In this document: positions 43,791 through 52,408 of the stretch, in pieces
How positions within the stretch are numbered: position 1 is the first letter of the stretch
Layout of the letters: each line of letters begins with the position of its first letter
Assembly: GCA_027314705.1 (NCBI GenBank)
Contig: DAHVAJ010000068.1
Span: 1 to 64,000 of the forward strand
Direction: 5' to 3'
DNA length: 64,000 bases
Source of the DNA: Acidimicrobiaceae bacterium
Lineage (GTDB): Bacteria > Actinomycetota > Acidimicrobiia > Acidimicrobiales > RAAP-2
The notes under the pieces: generated by a model
Seen by the model: only the letters and a program-made list of their open reading frames with translations
Told to the model about the DNA's origin: nothing
Databases searched by the model: none
Translations under genes and position numbers: made by a program

Positions 43791-44597
43791 TCAGAGCACC
43801 TTGGCCAGGAAGGACCGGGTCCGCTCGTGCTCGGGCTCGGTGAGCACCCGCCGGGGGTCCCCCTGCTCGACCACCACGCCGGCGTCCATGAAGACCACGG
43901 TGTCGCCCACCTCGCGGGCGAAGCCCATCTCGTGGGTGACCACGATCATGGTCATACCCGTCCCGGCCAGGTCGCGCATGACGTCGAGCACGTCGCCCAC
44001 GAGCTCGGGGTCGAGCGCCGAGGTCGGCTCGTCGAAGAGCATGAGCTTCGGCTCCATGGCCAGGGCCCGGGCGATGGCCACCCGTTGCTGCTGACCACCG
44101 GAGAGCTGGTTCGGGTAGTTGTCGACCTTGTCGGCCAGCCCGACCCGGGCCAGGAGCTCGCGGGCCCGCTCCTTCGAAGGTCCGCCCGGAGCCTTCTTCA
44201 CCCACACCGGCCCGGCCAGCACATTGTCGAGCGCGCTCATATGAGGGAAGAGGTTGAAGCGCTGGAAGACCATGCCGATCTCGGCCCGCTTCGAGCAGAC
44301 CTCGCGGTCCTTCAGCTCATGGAGACGGTTGCCGCTCTGCCGGTAGCCGACGAGGTCGCCGTCGACGAAGAGCTCGCCCCCGTCGATCTTCTCCAGGTGG
44401 TTGATGCAACGCAGGAAGGTGCTCTTGCCCGACCCGGACGGGCCGATGAGGCACAGGACCGCGCCCCGGCCGACGGTGAGGTCGATTCCCTTCAGGACCT
44501 CGAGGCGGCCGTAGGACTTGTGGACCTGGCGGGCGTCGACCATGGGGAGCTCCGCCTCCCGCACCCCCCGTTCCGGCGGGCCGGTGGGCTCAGGCAT
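43791..44597 (-). CDS. Polar amino acid ABC transporter, ATP-binding protein
   Basis: 268 residues. It has all ABC ATPase motifs: Walker [19 protein letters not shown]-loop [18 protein letters not shown], signature [21 protein letters not shown], Walker [15 protein letters not shown] and the switch [14 protein letters not shown]. The sequence is of the GlnQ/HisP class (PAAT family). The ATG overlaps the permease 3' end by 8 bases. It is the third gene of the importer operon. Confidence 0.94.
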   Translation of the reverse strand: MPEPTGPPERGVREAELPMVDARQVHKSYGRLEVLKGIDLTVGRGAVLCLIGPSGSGKSTFLRCINHLEKIDGGELFVDGDLVGYRQSGNRLHELKDREVCSKRAEIGMVFQRFNLFPHMSALDNVLAGPVWVKKAPGGPSKERARELLARVGLADKVDNYPNQLSGGQQQRVAIARALAMEPKLMLFDEPTSALDPELVGDVLDVMRDLAGTGMTMIVVTHEMGFAREVGDTVVFMDAGVVVEQGDPRRVLTEPEHERTRSFLAKVL

Positions 44598-45609
44598 GCG
44601 GTCGGGCCAGGGGCGGGTCGGTGAGCGGGGAGGGCGTCTGCGGTCGGATGCGGAACAGTCCCTGGCGGAGGCGTTGGAAGGGGGTGGCCGGCAGCGAACG
44701 GGTCGAGCCCCGGGCGTAGTACCGCTCGATGTAGTACTGCCCGACCGTCATGAGCGACGTGAAGAAGAGGTACCAGAGGGAGGCCACCATGAGCAGGGGG
44801 ACGACCTCGTAGTTGCGGTTGGAGATGTTCTGGGTGGCCGTGAACAGGTCGGTCAGGGCGATGGCGTAGACGAGCGAGGTCGTCTTCAGCATCGAGATCG
44901 TCTCGTTGCCGGTCGGCGGGATGATGACCCGCATGGCCTGGGGGAGGACGATGCGGCGGAGGGTGGCGGCGCGGGACATGCCGATGGACTGGGCCGCCTC
45001 GGTCTGGCCCTCGTCGACCGAGATGATGCCTGCCCGGACGATCTCGGCCATGTAGGCCCCCTCGTTGAAGCTGAGGCCGAGGACACCGGCCACGAAGGCG
45101 GTGTCGAGGGAGTTGGCCGACACGGTGACGAACGAGGGCCCGAAGGGGACGCCGAAGGAGAGGTGGGGATAGAGGTAGCTGATCCCCTCGTACCAGAAGA
45201 TGATCTGGACGAGCACCGGCGTGCCCCGGAAGAACCAGATGTACAGCCAGGCCGTCCCCGAGAGGAGCCGACTGGCCGAGAGGCGCATCACGGCCAGCAG
45301 CACGCCGAGGACGATGCCGACGCCCATGGCGATCACGGTGAGCTCGAGGGTCACCACGATGCCGCGGAGGACGGACGGGTCGAAGAGGTAGGAGCCCACC
45401 ACGCCCCACTGGAACCGGCCCTCGCGCACGCCTCCGCGGGTCAGGTGGGAGAAGACCAGCGTGTCGACCAGCATGGCCAGCAGCACGAGGATGACCGCGC
45501 TGGCCACCCACCGCCCAGGATGGCGTACGGGAACGATCTTCAGCGAGCCCGCGTCCTCGCCCCCGTCCCGTCGGCCCCCGGGCGGGCCGGCACCCGGGCC
45601 GGCGATCAC
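44590..45609 (-). CDS. Polar amino acid ABC transporter, permease
   Basis: 339 residues from a GTG. About six membrane helices; the HisM/GlnP-type region spans [45 protein letters not shown], and the EAA loop [29 protein letters not shown], which docks to the ATPase. An N-terminal hydrophobic helix ([20 protein letters not shown]) precedes the domain. Cytoplasmic tails are basic and P-rich. Confidence 0.92.
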   Translation of the reverse strand: MIAGPGAGPPGGRRDGGEDAGSLKIVPVRHPGRWVASAVILVLLAMLVDTLVFSHLTRGGVREGRFQWGVVGSYLFDPSVLRGIVVTLELTVIAMGVGIVLGVLLAVMRLSASRLLSGTAWLYIWFFRGTPVLVQIIFWYEGISYLYPHLSFGVPFGPSFVTVSANSLDTAFVAGVLGLSFNEGAYMAEIVRAGIISVDEGQTEAAQSIGMSRAATLRRIVLPQAMRVIIPPTGNETISMLKTTSLVYAIALTDLFTATQNISNRNYEVVPLLMVASLWYLFFTSLMTVGQYYIERYYARGSTRSLPATPFQRLRQGLFRIRPQTPSPLTDPPLARPHA

Positions 45610-45640
45610 CTCAGGCCCCGTGGGTCGTGCCGGAGATCCG

Positions 45641-46597
45641 TCAGCTCGTGGCGCCGTTGATCACCGATGAGGTCACGGCGCCCGCCTGGACGCCCCACTT
45701 GGTCAGGATCTGGCTGTACACCCCGTTGGCGATGAGGGCGTTGACGGCCTGTTGGACGGGTGCGGCCATGCCGTTCCCCTTGGGCAGGGCCAGGCCGTAG
45801 GGGGCCACGGCGAAGGCCGTGCCCGAGTTCTGGAAGACGCCCTTCGAGGTGGCCACGATGTAACCGGCCACCTGCGAGTCGGCGAATCCCACGTCGGCCC
45901 GACCGCTCTGGACCGCCAGGTTGGCCTGGTTCTGGTTGCCGAAGGAGAGCACGGTGACGGTGCCCTGGTTGTTCTTGGCGCACGTCTTGGCCTGGGTCTT
46001 GGCGTCGGTCTCCTCGGTGGTGCCCGACTCGACGGCCACCGTGTGGCCGCAGAGGGAGGAGAGGCCGTTGAAGGCCAGGCTGCTGCCGGTCTTCACGTAG
46101 TAGCCCTCACCGGCGGTGAAGTAGTCGACGAAGTCGACGACCTTCTGGCGGGCGATGGTGTCGGTGAAGGACGAGGCCCCCATGCCGTACTTGCCCGACT
46201 GCAGGCCGGGGATGATGGTGTCGAAGGTGGCGTTGACCAGCTTGGCCTTGAGGCCGAGGGTCTGGGCGATGGCGGTGGCCAGGTCGGCGTCCATGCCCAC
46301 GATGGTCGTGCCGTCGGGGGCGATGAACTCGTCGGGCGCGTAGGTGGCGTCCATGGCCACGGTGATGGTGCCGGCCTTGCGGATGGCGGCCGGCACCGTG
46401 GCGGCGATGGCCGCATTGGTGGCCTGGGTCGGGATGGTGGCCGTGGGCAGGACGACCGCGGGGCCGGTGGCGCCGGACGTGGTGGAGGTCGTCGACGAGC
46501 TCGCCGAACTCGAGGAGCACGCCGCGGCGAGCACGGCGACGGCGGCGAGGACGGCGGCCGCGCCGGCCTGTCGGGCGCCCCGATGGGTGGTGGTCAC
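45641..46597 (-). CDS. Polar amino acid ABC transporter, substrate-binding lipoprotein
   Basis: 318 residues from a GTG with GGAGG upstream; a longer frame exists without such a site. The signal peptide ends at AVLAAAC, giving lipidation at Cys27, followed by an S/T-rich linker. The binding domain (family 3) has AGTITVAMDATYAPDEFIAPDGTT, GMDADLATAIAQTLG, ASSFTDTIARQKVVDFVDYF, and the hinge region VAVESGTTEETDAK. It delivers an amino acid to the adjacent permease; the exact substrate is not readable. Confidence 0.92.
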   Translation of the reverse strand: MTTTHRGARQAGAAAVLAAVAVLAAACSSSSASSSTTSTTSGATGPAVVLPTATIPTQATNAAIAATVPAAIRKAGTITVAMDATYAPDEFIAPDGTTIVGMDADLATAIAQTLGLKAKLVNATFDTIIPGLQSGKYGMGASSFTDTIARQKVVDFVDYFTAGEGYYVKTGSSLAFNGLSSLCGHTVAVESGTTEETDAKTQAKTCAKNNQGTVTVLSFGNQNQANLAVQSGRADVGFADSQVAGYIVATSKGVFQNSGTAFAVAPYGLALPKGNGMAAPVQQAVNALIANGVYSQILTKWGVQAGAVTSSVINGATS

Positions 46598-46701
46598 GTG
46601 ACTGCCTCCGGTCTCGTCCGCTGTGGGCGTCAAGTGTGCCACGAAGCTGTCACCCGGGCGACTCCGCGGCCCCGGTGGGGCGGGTGAACCGGGTGAGGCG
46701 G

Positions 46702-47484
46702 TCAGTCGACGCGGAAGGCGGCCATGGAGAGCGACCCGGCCAGGTAGCCGTCGACCACCTTCTCGAGCTTCGCGCCCGAGGCGGCGGCGAGCCCGCAGAC
46801 CGGTGCCAGGGGGAGGAAGTGGTCGGGGGTGGGTACGGCCCGGCGGTACTCGGCCCGGTGGGCCAACGTGCCGACGGTGGCCGGGTCGGTGCGGGCGAGC
46901 TCACCGCAGGCCTCGTTGAACCGCACGGCCCAGTCGGCCCCGGCCTCGCCCAGCGAGAAGTCGACGAGCCTCAGGTTGTGGACGACGTTGCCGCTGCCGA
47001 GGACCAGGACCCCCTCCTCTCTCAGGGGTGCGAGGCGGACGCCCAGGTCGAAGTGCTCGTCCCACCCCTCCTGGGCGTTGACCGAGAGTTGGACCACCGG
47101 CACGTCGGCGTCGGGGAAGACGTGTGCGAGCACGCTCCACGTCCCGTGGTCGAGGCCCCAGCCGTCGTGGTCGAGGCCGACCCACCGGGGAGCGAGCGCC
47201 TCCACGACCTCGACCGCCACCTCCGGGGAGCCGGGCGCCGGGTACTGGAGGTCGAAGAGGGCCTGGGGGAAGCCGTAGAAGTCGTGGATGGTCCGGGGCC
47301 GCTCCATGGCGGTCACCAGGGTGGAGCCGACGTACCAGTGGGCCGACACGCAGACGACGGCCCGCGGGGTGGCCGGTAGGGAGGCCCCGAAGGCCCGCCA
47401 CGCCCGCGTGTACCGGTTGTCGGCCAGCGCGTTGCGGGGGTCGCCGTGGCCGAGGAATGCGGCGGGCATGCGGGTGGCGGGCAC
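46702..47484 (-). CDS. LigB-type class III extradiol dioxygenase (DODA-like)
   Basis: 260 residues from a GTG with AGGAGG 5 bases before it. Metal-binding histidines are in FLGHGDPRN, CVSAHWYVG and LDHGTWSVL; further landmarks are PVVQLSVN and VLVLGSGNVVHNLR. This is the 4,5-DOPA/aromatic ring-opening dioxygenase family (YgiD-like), which uses Fe or Zn. The real substrate of bacterial members is mostly unknown. It is a single-gene unit between the ABC transporter and the cytochrome b module. Confidence 0.88.
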   Translation of the reverse strand: MPATRMPAAFLGHGDPRNALADNRYTRAWRAFGASLPATPRAVVCVSAHWYVGSTLVTAMERPRTIHDFYGFPQALFDLQYPAPGSPEVAVEVVEALAPRWVGLDHDGWGLDHGTWSVLAHVFPDADVPVVQLSVNAQEGWDEHFDLGVRLAPLREEGVLVLGSGNVVHNLRLVDFSLGEAGADWAVRFNEACGELARTDPATVGTLAHRAEYRRAVPTPDHFLPLAPVCGLAAASGAKLEKVVDGYLAGSLSMAAFRVD

Positions 47485-47624
47485 GGGACCTCCTCTCGGC
47501 GGGGACCCCACCAGTGTGCCCGAGGCCGGCCGTCCGCGGACGCGAGCACGGCCGCCCGGGGGGGCGGCCGTGGTCGGGCTCCTCCCGGGGGGAGGGGAGG
47601 GGCCTGGCGGCGTCGGGCTCTGCC

Positions 47625-48665
47625 CTACACCGACGCCGGGACCTTCGGTGGACCGGCCCCTGAACGTGCCCCGGAGGTCCCGGGGGGTCGTTCGACCTCC
47701 CGGTAGTGGTTCCGCCAGATGAGGCGGTAGAGGCGCGTCCACCGGGGGATCGACCGCACCCCGGGGATGAAGGGCACCAGGGCCAGGATGATGGTGAGGA
47801 TGATCATGATGGAGAAGACCTGCAGGTCGGCGTTGGACGAGGTCTTCATGGGCGGCACCTGGTACCAGAGGGTGTACAGCCACAGCCACGCCTGGCCCGG
47901 CCAGTTGCCGGTCTCGTTCATCATCCCCCACTGGTCGCCCGAGAGATGCTGGTGATCGGCCAGGCTGGCCAGGTACTGGCCGTCGGCGATGAAGAGGAGG
48001 GGCTTCGTGTAGTCCGTGCCGTAGAACTGGCGGGAGCTCAACAGTGCGCCGTCGAGGGCTCCGGAGCGGGCCATCGAGGTGAGCCCCGAGACGATCGTCC
48101 CGACCGGACCGTAGTCACCGGCCGGCACCTTGAGGGCGCCGTTCTGCCACGTGGCGTCGGCCACCGCCTTCTCGTAGGCCGCCGTCCAGGCCGCCTGCTG
48201 TGCGGGCGAGGCCGCCCGGTACTCGGACACCGCCGCGCCGACCTGGGGGTCGTTGGGCAGGGTGGCGAGCGGGCCGAGCACGAAGTCGTTGGCCGTGTCG
48301 ATGGGGTGGTGCACGCCGGCCCACTTGGCCGGGGCGAAGAACCCGATGGACTGGGCCGTGCCGTTGGTGTTGTAGGGCGGACCGTAGCTCCCGGTACCAC
48401 TCGTGCCGTCGAGCTCGGTGATGGCCGTCTGGGCGAAGTCGACCGGACTGGCGTTGGACCACGACCTGATGGTGACCGGCTTGTCGTCGGGTGAGGCGAA
48501 GACGACGGCCAGTCCCACCACGAGCAGGATCACCACGAGCAGGGCGATGAGGAACTCCTTCACCAGGTCGTAGGGCACGTAGCGCCCGTGCCACTCGTCG
48601 GCGTCCCGATCCGGCTTGAAGCGGCGGCGCGAGCCGGCCCCGTGAGCGGCGGCGGCGGCGCTCAC
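47625..48665 (-). CDS. Membrane partner of the cytochrome b6-type protein, large extracytoplasmic loop
   Basis: 346 residues from a GTG that overlaps the cytochrome b stop. One membrane helix near residues 37-57 (EFLIALLVVILLVVGLAVVF) is followed by a ~220-residue exported domain, then a W-rich segment (WLWLYTLWYQVPP) and one or two C-terminal helices (VFSIMIILTIILALVPFIPG), ending with a basic tail (RLYRLIWRNHYRE). The position resembles subunit IV of b6f complexes, but the PEWY quinol-site motif is absent and no CxxCH or Rieske cysteines occur. I do not recognise the exported domain. Likely a structural or quinone-interacting subunit of the same complex. Confidence 0.65.
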   Translation of the reverse strand: MSAAAAAHGAGSRRRFKPDRDADEWHGRYVPYDLVKEFLIALLVVILLVVGLAVVFASPDDKPVTIRSWSNASPVDFAQTAITELDGTSGTGSYGPPYNTNGTAQSIGFFAPAKWAGVHHPIDTANDFVLGPLATLPNDPQVGAAVSEYRAASPAQQAAWTAAYEKAVADATWQNGALKVPAGDYGPVGTIVSGLTSMARSGALDGALLSSRQFYGTDYTKPLLFIADGQYLASLADHQHLSGDQWGMMNETGNWPGQAWLWLYTLWYQVPPMKTSSNADLQVFSIMIILTIILALVPFIPGVRSIPRWTRLYRLIWRNHYREVERPPGTSGARSGAGPPKVPASV

Positions 48666-49390
48666 GCCGTCACCTCCCCGGTTGCGGTGGTGGTGACGTC
48701 ATCCCCCGGGGGGCCGTCACCGACGGTCCTGGCCCGGAACGGGGTCACCACGCCGCGCAGCCGGACCAGGAGCACGTGGATGCCGACCAGGACCACCACG
48801 GCCAGGGGCAGCAGCACGATGTGCCACATGAGCATCTGGCCGAAGTTGGTCACGTTGAAGATGGCCCCGACCCCGGTCGAGTTGATGCCGTCCTTGGCCT
48901 GGGTGCTGATCCACTGCGAGTCGAAGTTCTGCTGGGACAGGTACCCGGTGAAGGCGGCCCCGACCGAGACGAGGAAGGTCACCACGCCGGTGATCCAGGT
49001 CGCCGCCCGCCGGCCCCGCCAGGCCGCCATGAAGAACTTCCCCCACAGATGGATGACCATGGCGAAGAAGAAGATCTCCACGCTCCACAGGTGCAGGGAG
49101 TTGACGAACAGGCCGGTCGAGGAGACGTGCCACCAGTTCGGTCCCATGATGGCCAGGAGCATCCCCGTGCCGATCACGACGATGAGCGCCGAGATGGTGG
49201 TGACCCCGAACACGTAGATCCACGAGGCCACGTAGGCCGGTTGGCGGTCGGGAAGGAGCTTCTGGGGGGGGAGGGCGCCGACGGCGGCCGCCCGTACCTT
49301 GGCCGTCCACTGGTCGGCGTCCTCCGGACGGTCGGCGGCCACCCCGGGGTCGGCCGCCGTCGAGTGTGCGGATGGGTCGGTGACGGTCAC
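48662..49390 (-). CDS. Cytochrome b6-type diheme membrane protein
   Basis: 242 residues from a GTG. Four membrane helices. Helix B has SLHLWSVEIFFFAMVIHLWG with His100 and His114, and helix D has WHIVLLPLAVVVLVGIHVL with His190 and His205. The 14/15 spacing matches cytochrome b6 rather than bc1-type cytochrome b (14/14). The GYLLPWDQ-type motif reads GYLSQQNFDSQW. It should hold two b hemes and carry electrons across the membrane to or from quinone. It is the middle gene of three coupled by GTGA overlaps. No Rieske protein or cytochrome c is in the window. Confidence 0.85.
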   Translation of the reverse strand: MTVTDPSAHSTAADPGVAADRPEDADQWTAKVRAAAVGALPPQKLLPDRQPAYVASWIYVFGVTTISALIVVIGTGMLLAIMGPNWWHVSSTGLFVNSLHLWSVEIFFFAMVIHLWGKFFMAAWRGRRAATWITGVVTFLVSVGAAFTGYLSQQNFDSQWISTQAKDGINSTGVGAIFNVTNFGQMLMWHIVLLPLAVVVLVGIHVLLVRLRGVVTPFRARTVGDGPPGDDVTTTATGEVTA

Positions 49391-49575
49391 TGGTCGTCTC
49401 CTCCTCGGTGCGGAAACGGCAGGGCGATCGCCAGGATGAACACGATCGCCATCAGCCCGATGACGATCAGGTTCCCCCAGGAGATCTGGATGAATCCCCA
49501 GTGGACGTAGTGCCCGGGACCACCCAGGTCGACGAGCGCGCCCACCAGGCTTCCGATCATGGCGAGTACTGGCAT
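49387..49575 (-). CDS. Small single-helix membrane protein of the cytochrome b operon
   Basis: 62 residues; ATG preceded by AGGAGGT. Hydrophobic at both ends: MPVLAMIGSLVGALV and a central helix (ISWGNLIVIGLMAIVFILAIAL), ending in HRGGDDQ. The stop overlaps the cytochrome b GTG, so the three genes form one translation unit. It may be a small accessory subunit like the Pet G/L/M-type peptides of b6f, but there is no sequence match to claim. Confidence 0.7.
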   Translation of the reverse strand: MPVLAMIGSLVGALVDLGGPGHYVHWGFIQISWGNLIVIGLMAIVFILAIALPFPHRGGDDQ

Positions 49576-49596
49576 GGTGTTGACCTCCTGCCTGCG

Positions 49597-49602
49597 AGGT
49601 TA
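49597..49602 (-). promoter_or_regulatory. Candidate -10 of the cytochrome b operon
   Basis: TAACCT on the minus strand, 21 bases before the ATG at 49575, with the Shine-Dalgarno in between. Confidence 0.4.
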
Positions 49603-49786
49603 GGGAGGGCCCGTGGGACCCCATAGGGCCGAAAGTCACCGGGCGGGAGGCGGAAGGTCCCGGTCTCCCGTCGGTGGTCCGGTCCGTGCACCCGGTCCCG
49701 CGACCGCCGGGTGCGCGTCCATACTCCCTCCGCCGGCGGGCCGAGGCAACGATGTGCGTGCCGGGAGCGGGCGGGAGCTCCTCCCC

Positions 49787-49792
49787 TACGCT
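49787..49792 (+). promoter_or_regulatory. Candidate -10 of the LLM oxidoreductase gene
   Basis: TACGCT, giving a leader of about 25 bases that contains GAGGAGGG before the ATG. Confidence 0.4.
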
Positions 49793-49823
49793 GGCGGGCG
49801 ACGCGCACACCCGAGGAGGGTCC

Positions 49824-50702
49824 ATGGAGCTCGGCATCCACTTCGTCAACTTCGCCCTGAGCGGCGGTCCGGCATCGATCGGCCCGGCCCTCTCGGCGTC
49901 GGCCCAGGCGGCCGAGGAGGCGGGCTGCACCACCTTCACCGTGATGGACCACTACTTCCAGATGGAGGAGTTCGCCGACCGGTCCGATCCCATGCTCGAG
50001 GGGTACACGACGCTCGGTTTCGTGGCCGGGCGGACCGAGCGGCTCCGCCTCGGCCTGCTCGTCACCGGCGTCACCTACCGCCACCCGGGCCTCCTGGCCA
50101 AGGCGGTCACGACGCTCGACGTCCTCTCGGGTGGCCGGGCCCAGCTCGGGATCGGGGCCGCCTGGTACGAGCGGGAGCACCTCGGCCTCGGGGTGCCGTT
50201 CCCGCCCCTGGCCGAGCGCTTCGAGCGGCTCGAGGAGGCCCTCCGGATCTGCCATCAGATGTGGAGCGACGACGACGGGCCGTTCGAGGGTCGCCACTAC
50301 CGGCTGGCCGAGACCATCTGCTCGCCCCGCCCGCTCGGCTCGCCGCACCCGCCCATCGTGGTGGGTGGGGGCGGGGAGCGGAAGACGCTCCGGCTCGTCG
50401 CCCGCTACGCCGACGCCTGCAACCTCTTCGCCACCGACCCGTCGGAGGTCGCCCGCAAGCTCGGGGTCCTCGAGCGCCACTGCGAGGCCGAGGGACGGGA
50501 CCCGGCGACCGTGCGGCGCACCATCCTGGCCTTGGCCGACCCGGCGGCCGATCCCGACGGCTTCGTGGCCGCCATGGAGCCCTATGCCGCCCTCGGCGTC
50601 GACCTCGTCGAGGTCATGCCCATGGTGGCCGACCCGGCGCCGTGGGTGGCGCGGGTGGCCGGGCCGCTGGTGCCCCGGCTCGCCGCCCTCGGTCCGGCCT
50701 GA
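49824..50702 (+). CDS. LLM class oxidoreductase, probably F420-dependent
   Basis: 292 residues; ATG with GAGGAGGG. The luciferase-like TIM barrel is seen in MELGIHFVNFALSG, EEAGCTTFTVMDHYFQ, RLRLGLLVTGVTYRHPGLLAKAVTTLDVLSGGRAQLGIGAAWYEREH and PPIVVGGGGERKTLRLVARYAD. These segments are typical of the actinobacterial F420-dependent branch (TIGR03560-like) rather than FMN-dependent luciferases. It transfers hydride from F420H2 or to F420; substrate unknown. It implies the host makes F420. Confidence 0.88.
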   Translation: MELGIHFVNFALSGGPASIGPALSASAQAAEEAGCTTFTVMDHYFQMEEFADRSDPMLEGYTTLGFVAGRTERLRLGLLVTGVTYRHPGLLAKAVTTLDVLSGGRAQLGIGAAWYEREHLGLGVPFPPLAERFERLEEALRICHQMWSDDDGPFEGRHYRLAETICSPRPLGSPHPPIVVGGGGERKTLRLVARYADACNLFATDPSEVARKLGVLERHCEAEGRDPATVRRTILALADPAADPDGFVAAMEPYAALGVDLVEVMPMVADPAPWVARVAGPLVPRLAALGPA

Positions 50703-50703
50703 C

Positions 50704-50737
50704 GGCCCGGCCCCGGGGGATCCGCCCCCGCCGGGCC
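50704..50737. terminator. Bidirectional hairpin between LLM and ARPP-1 genes
   Basis: Nested stems: GGCCCGG with CCGGGCC outside, and CGGGGG with CCCCCG inside, loop ATCCG. It fills the 40-base gap between convergent genes. Confidence 0.5.
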
Positions 50738-50742
50738 CCGGC

Positions 50743-51636
50743 TCAGGCGGTGCGCGCCGGGTCCGGGAAGGCGGCCAGGTGCACCAGCGCTCCCCCGAGG
50801 GCGAGACCCACTCCGGTCAGCGGCCCACCCAGGTGGAGCTCCGTGCCGAGCCCCCGGCCCGGCCCGGTCTCGACGACGGCGCCGGGCACGGCGGCGAGGA
50901 ACCGCAGCACGGTCCGGAACCGGTCGGGTCCGGGAGCGATGCCGTCGGCCTGCGGGACGTGACCGGCGACGATGGCCCCGAGGTACCGGGCCAGGGTGGA
51001 AGGGCGGTCGAAGAGGTCGAGGCCGACGACCCGTTCGCCCACCGTGCAGACCACACCGACCTGGTCGGGTAGGGCCGCCATGCGGTCGGGCCGGTGGGCC
51101 GGGCGGACCGGGAGCACCCGGCCCACGTCGTCGAGCCCCCGGGCGGGCGGGGCCACCTGGTCGAGACCCGGGGGGCGGGCCACCTGCCCCCGGTCCCGCC
51201 CCTCGTCGACAGGGCGGGAGCCGTGCCCACCGGCGCGAGCCCCGAGACCGCCCGTGTCCGCCGACCGCCGGAGGCCCGGGGTGGCGGACGGCCCCCGGAC
51301 GCCCCACCGCCCGGCGTCGACGCAGGAGACCGGCAGGGCCAGGACCGAACACGGCGGGCAGAGGACGGAGACGTCCAGCGAGCGGTGGTGGGCGCCGCCG
51401 ACCAGGGGCTCGCCGGCCACGAGGAGCACGGCCTCGTCGGCCCGGTTGGACACGGCCACCACGGTGACCTCGGGCGGACGGAGCTCGTCCACTGCGAGGA
51501 GGCCGGCCTCGACCGCCTCCGGTCCGGTCAGGTAGGCGTGCCCGGTGGCGTGCCCGGCGGCCAGCAGCGGGTAGACACCGAGCCCGCCGACCGCGCCCCT
51601 GTCCCCCACCCGAAGCTCCGTGGTGTGCAGCTCCAT
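50743..51636 (-). CDS. ARPP-1 domain protein
   Basis: 297 residues; ATG with GAAGGAG. The N-terminal ~115 residues fit the ARPP-1 domain (ARG and rhodanese-phosphatase-associated): [61 protein letters not shown], and [12 protein letters not shown]. The usual QNR triad after GEPL.G appears as HHR. A low-complexity G/R-rich segment (about 115-165) separates this from a C-terminal half with [23 protein letters not shown], also typical of the family. Genomic associations link the domain to ADP-ribose and NAD chemistry; its activity is not established. An inverted repeat overlaps its 5' end. Confidence 0.72.
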   Translation of the reverse strand: MELHTTELRVGDRGAVGGLGVYPLLAAGHATGHAYLTGPEAVEAGLLAVDELRPPEVTVVAVSNRADEAVLLVAGEPLVGGAHHRSLDVSVLCPPCSVLALPVSCVDAGRWGVRGPSATPGLRRSADTGGLGARAGGHGSRPVDEGRDRGQVARPPGLDQVAPPARGLDDVGRVLPVRPAHRPDRMAALPDQVGVVCTVGERVVGLDLFDRPSTLARYLGAIVAGHVPQADGIAPGPDRFRTVLRFLAAVPGAVVETGPGRGLGTELHLGGPLTGVGLALGGALVHLAAFPDPARTA

Positions 51637-51647
51637 GCCCTGGCTCC

Positions 51648-51666
51648 TTCCGTCGTTCGTACGGAA
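51648..51666. promoter_or_regulatory. Inverted repeat before the ARPP-1 gene
   Basis: TTCCGT and ACGGAA separated by CGTTCGT, 11 bases upstream of the ARPP-1 ATG and partly overlapping its Shine-Dalgarno region. The size suits a dimeric repressor, but no regulator gene is adjacent. Confidence 0.35.
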
Positions 51667-51778
51667 CCAGGCTGCGGTGGCGGTGTGACGACTACACGGC
51701 TGTCATTCACGAACGGACCGTCGGCGGAGCGGCCCACACGGCCCGGCGGCCCGGTGCCGCCGGCCGGAGGTGTCCGGG

Positions 51779-52282
51779 TCAGGCCGAATGCGGGAGCGTG
51801 GAGGACGGTCCGGACGGCGTCGGCCCGGACGGCGCCCGCTTGGCCGCCGTCTTCCTGGCCGCCGCCTTCTTGGCCGGTGCCTTCCTGGCCGCCGCCTTCT
51901 TGGCCGGTGCCCGCTTGGCCGCCGTCTTCCTGGCCGCCGTCCGCTTGGCCGGTGCCTTCCGGCCCGCCCGCTTGGTCGCCGCCCGTCCGGCCGTGGCCGC
52001 CCGCTTGGTCGCCGCCCGTCCGGCCTTGGCCGCCCGGTCGGTCTGCTCGTTGACGGCCTTCACCATGTCGTTGACCAGGCGCCGCTGGCCCCGCACCACG
52101 CGTTCGGCGAAGTCGAAGATGTCGTCGACCAGTCGTTCGATGTCACCGGAGATGGGCGGCACCAGCCGCTCCGCCTCCCGGTTGATGCCGTCGGCCAGCT
52201 GGTGGCTGGCGTCGAGCAACTCGCGCTCGGCTCGCCCGATGGCCCGCTCGATCCGCGTGCGCAACTCCTTCGACTCAGCCAT
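51779..52282 (-). CDS. Histone-H1-like basic protein with helical N-terminal domain
   Basis: 167 residues; ATG with AAAGGA. Residues 1-82 are charged and helical ([53 protein letters not shown]), resembling phasin- or apolipoprotein-like coiled coils. Residues 83-150 are A/K/R/P repeats such as [14 protein letters not shown], as in eukaryotic H1 tails and the tails of mycobacterial HupB. The DNA is a tandem repeat of TTGGCCGCC-type units at 51838-52030. Binding to DNA or another polyanion is likely; a nucleoid-organising role is inferred. There is no HU domain. Confidence 0.8.
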   Translation of the reverse strand: MAESKELRTRIERAIGRAERELLDASHQLADGINREAERLVPPISGDIERLVDDIFDFAERVVRGQRRLVNDMVKAVNEQTDRAAKAGRAATKRAATAGRAATKRAGRKAPAKRTAARKTAAKRAPAKKAAARKAPAKKAAARKTAAKRAPSGPTPSGPSSTLPHSA

Positions 52283-52408
52283 GACCCGTCCTTTCCGTTC
52301 CCGGTCCCGCCGCCCCCTCCGGGCTTCCATCGTCCTCTACCCCGCGCCGGTCGGGGAGGGCAGAAAGTCCCTTCCTGGAGGAGGGAGCTCCCGGCCCGGA
52401 CGGTCCGG

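Noticed and set aside
51838-52030. CRISPR-like or satellite repeat
   Set aside because: The tandem units are in frame and code for the K/A-rich tail; there are no unique spacers.
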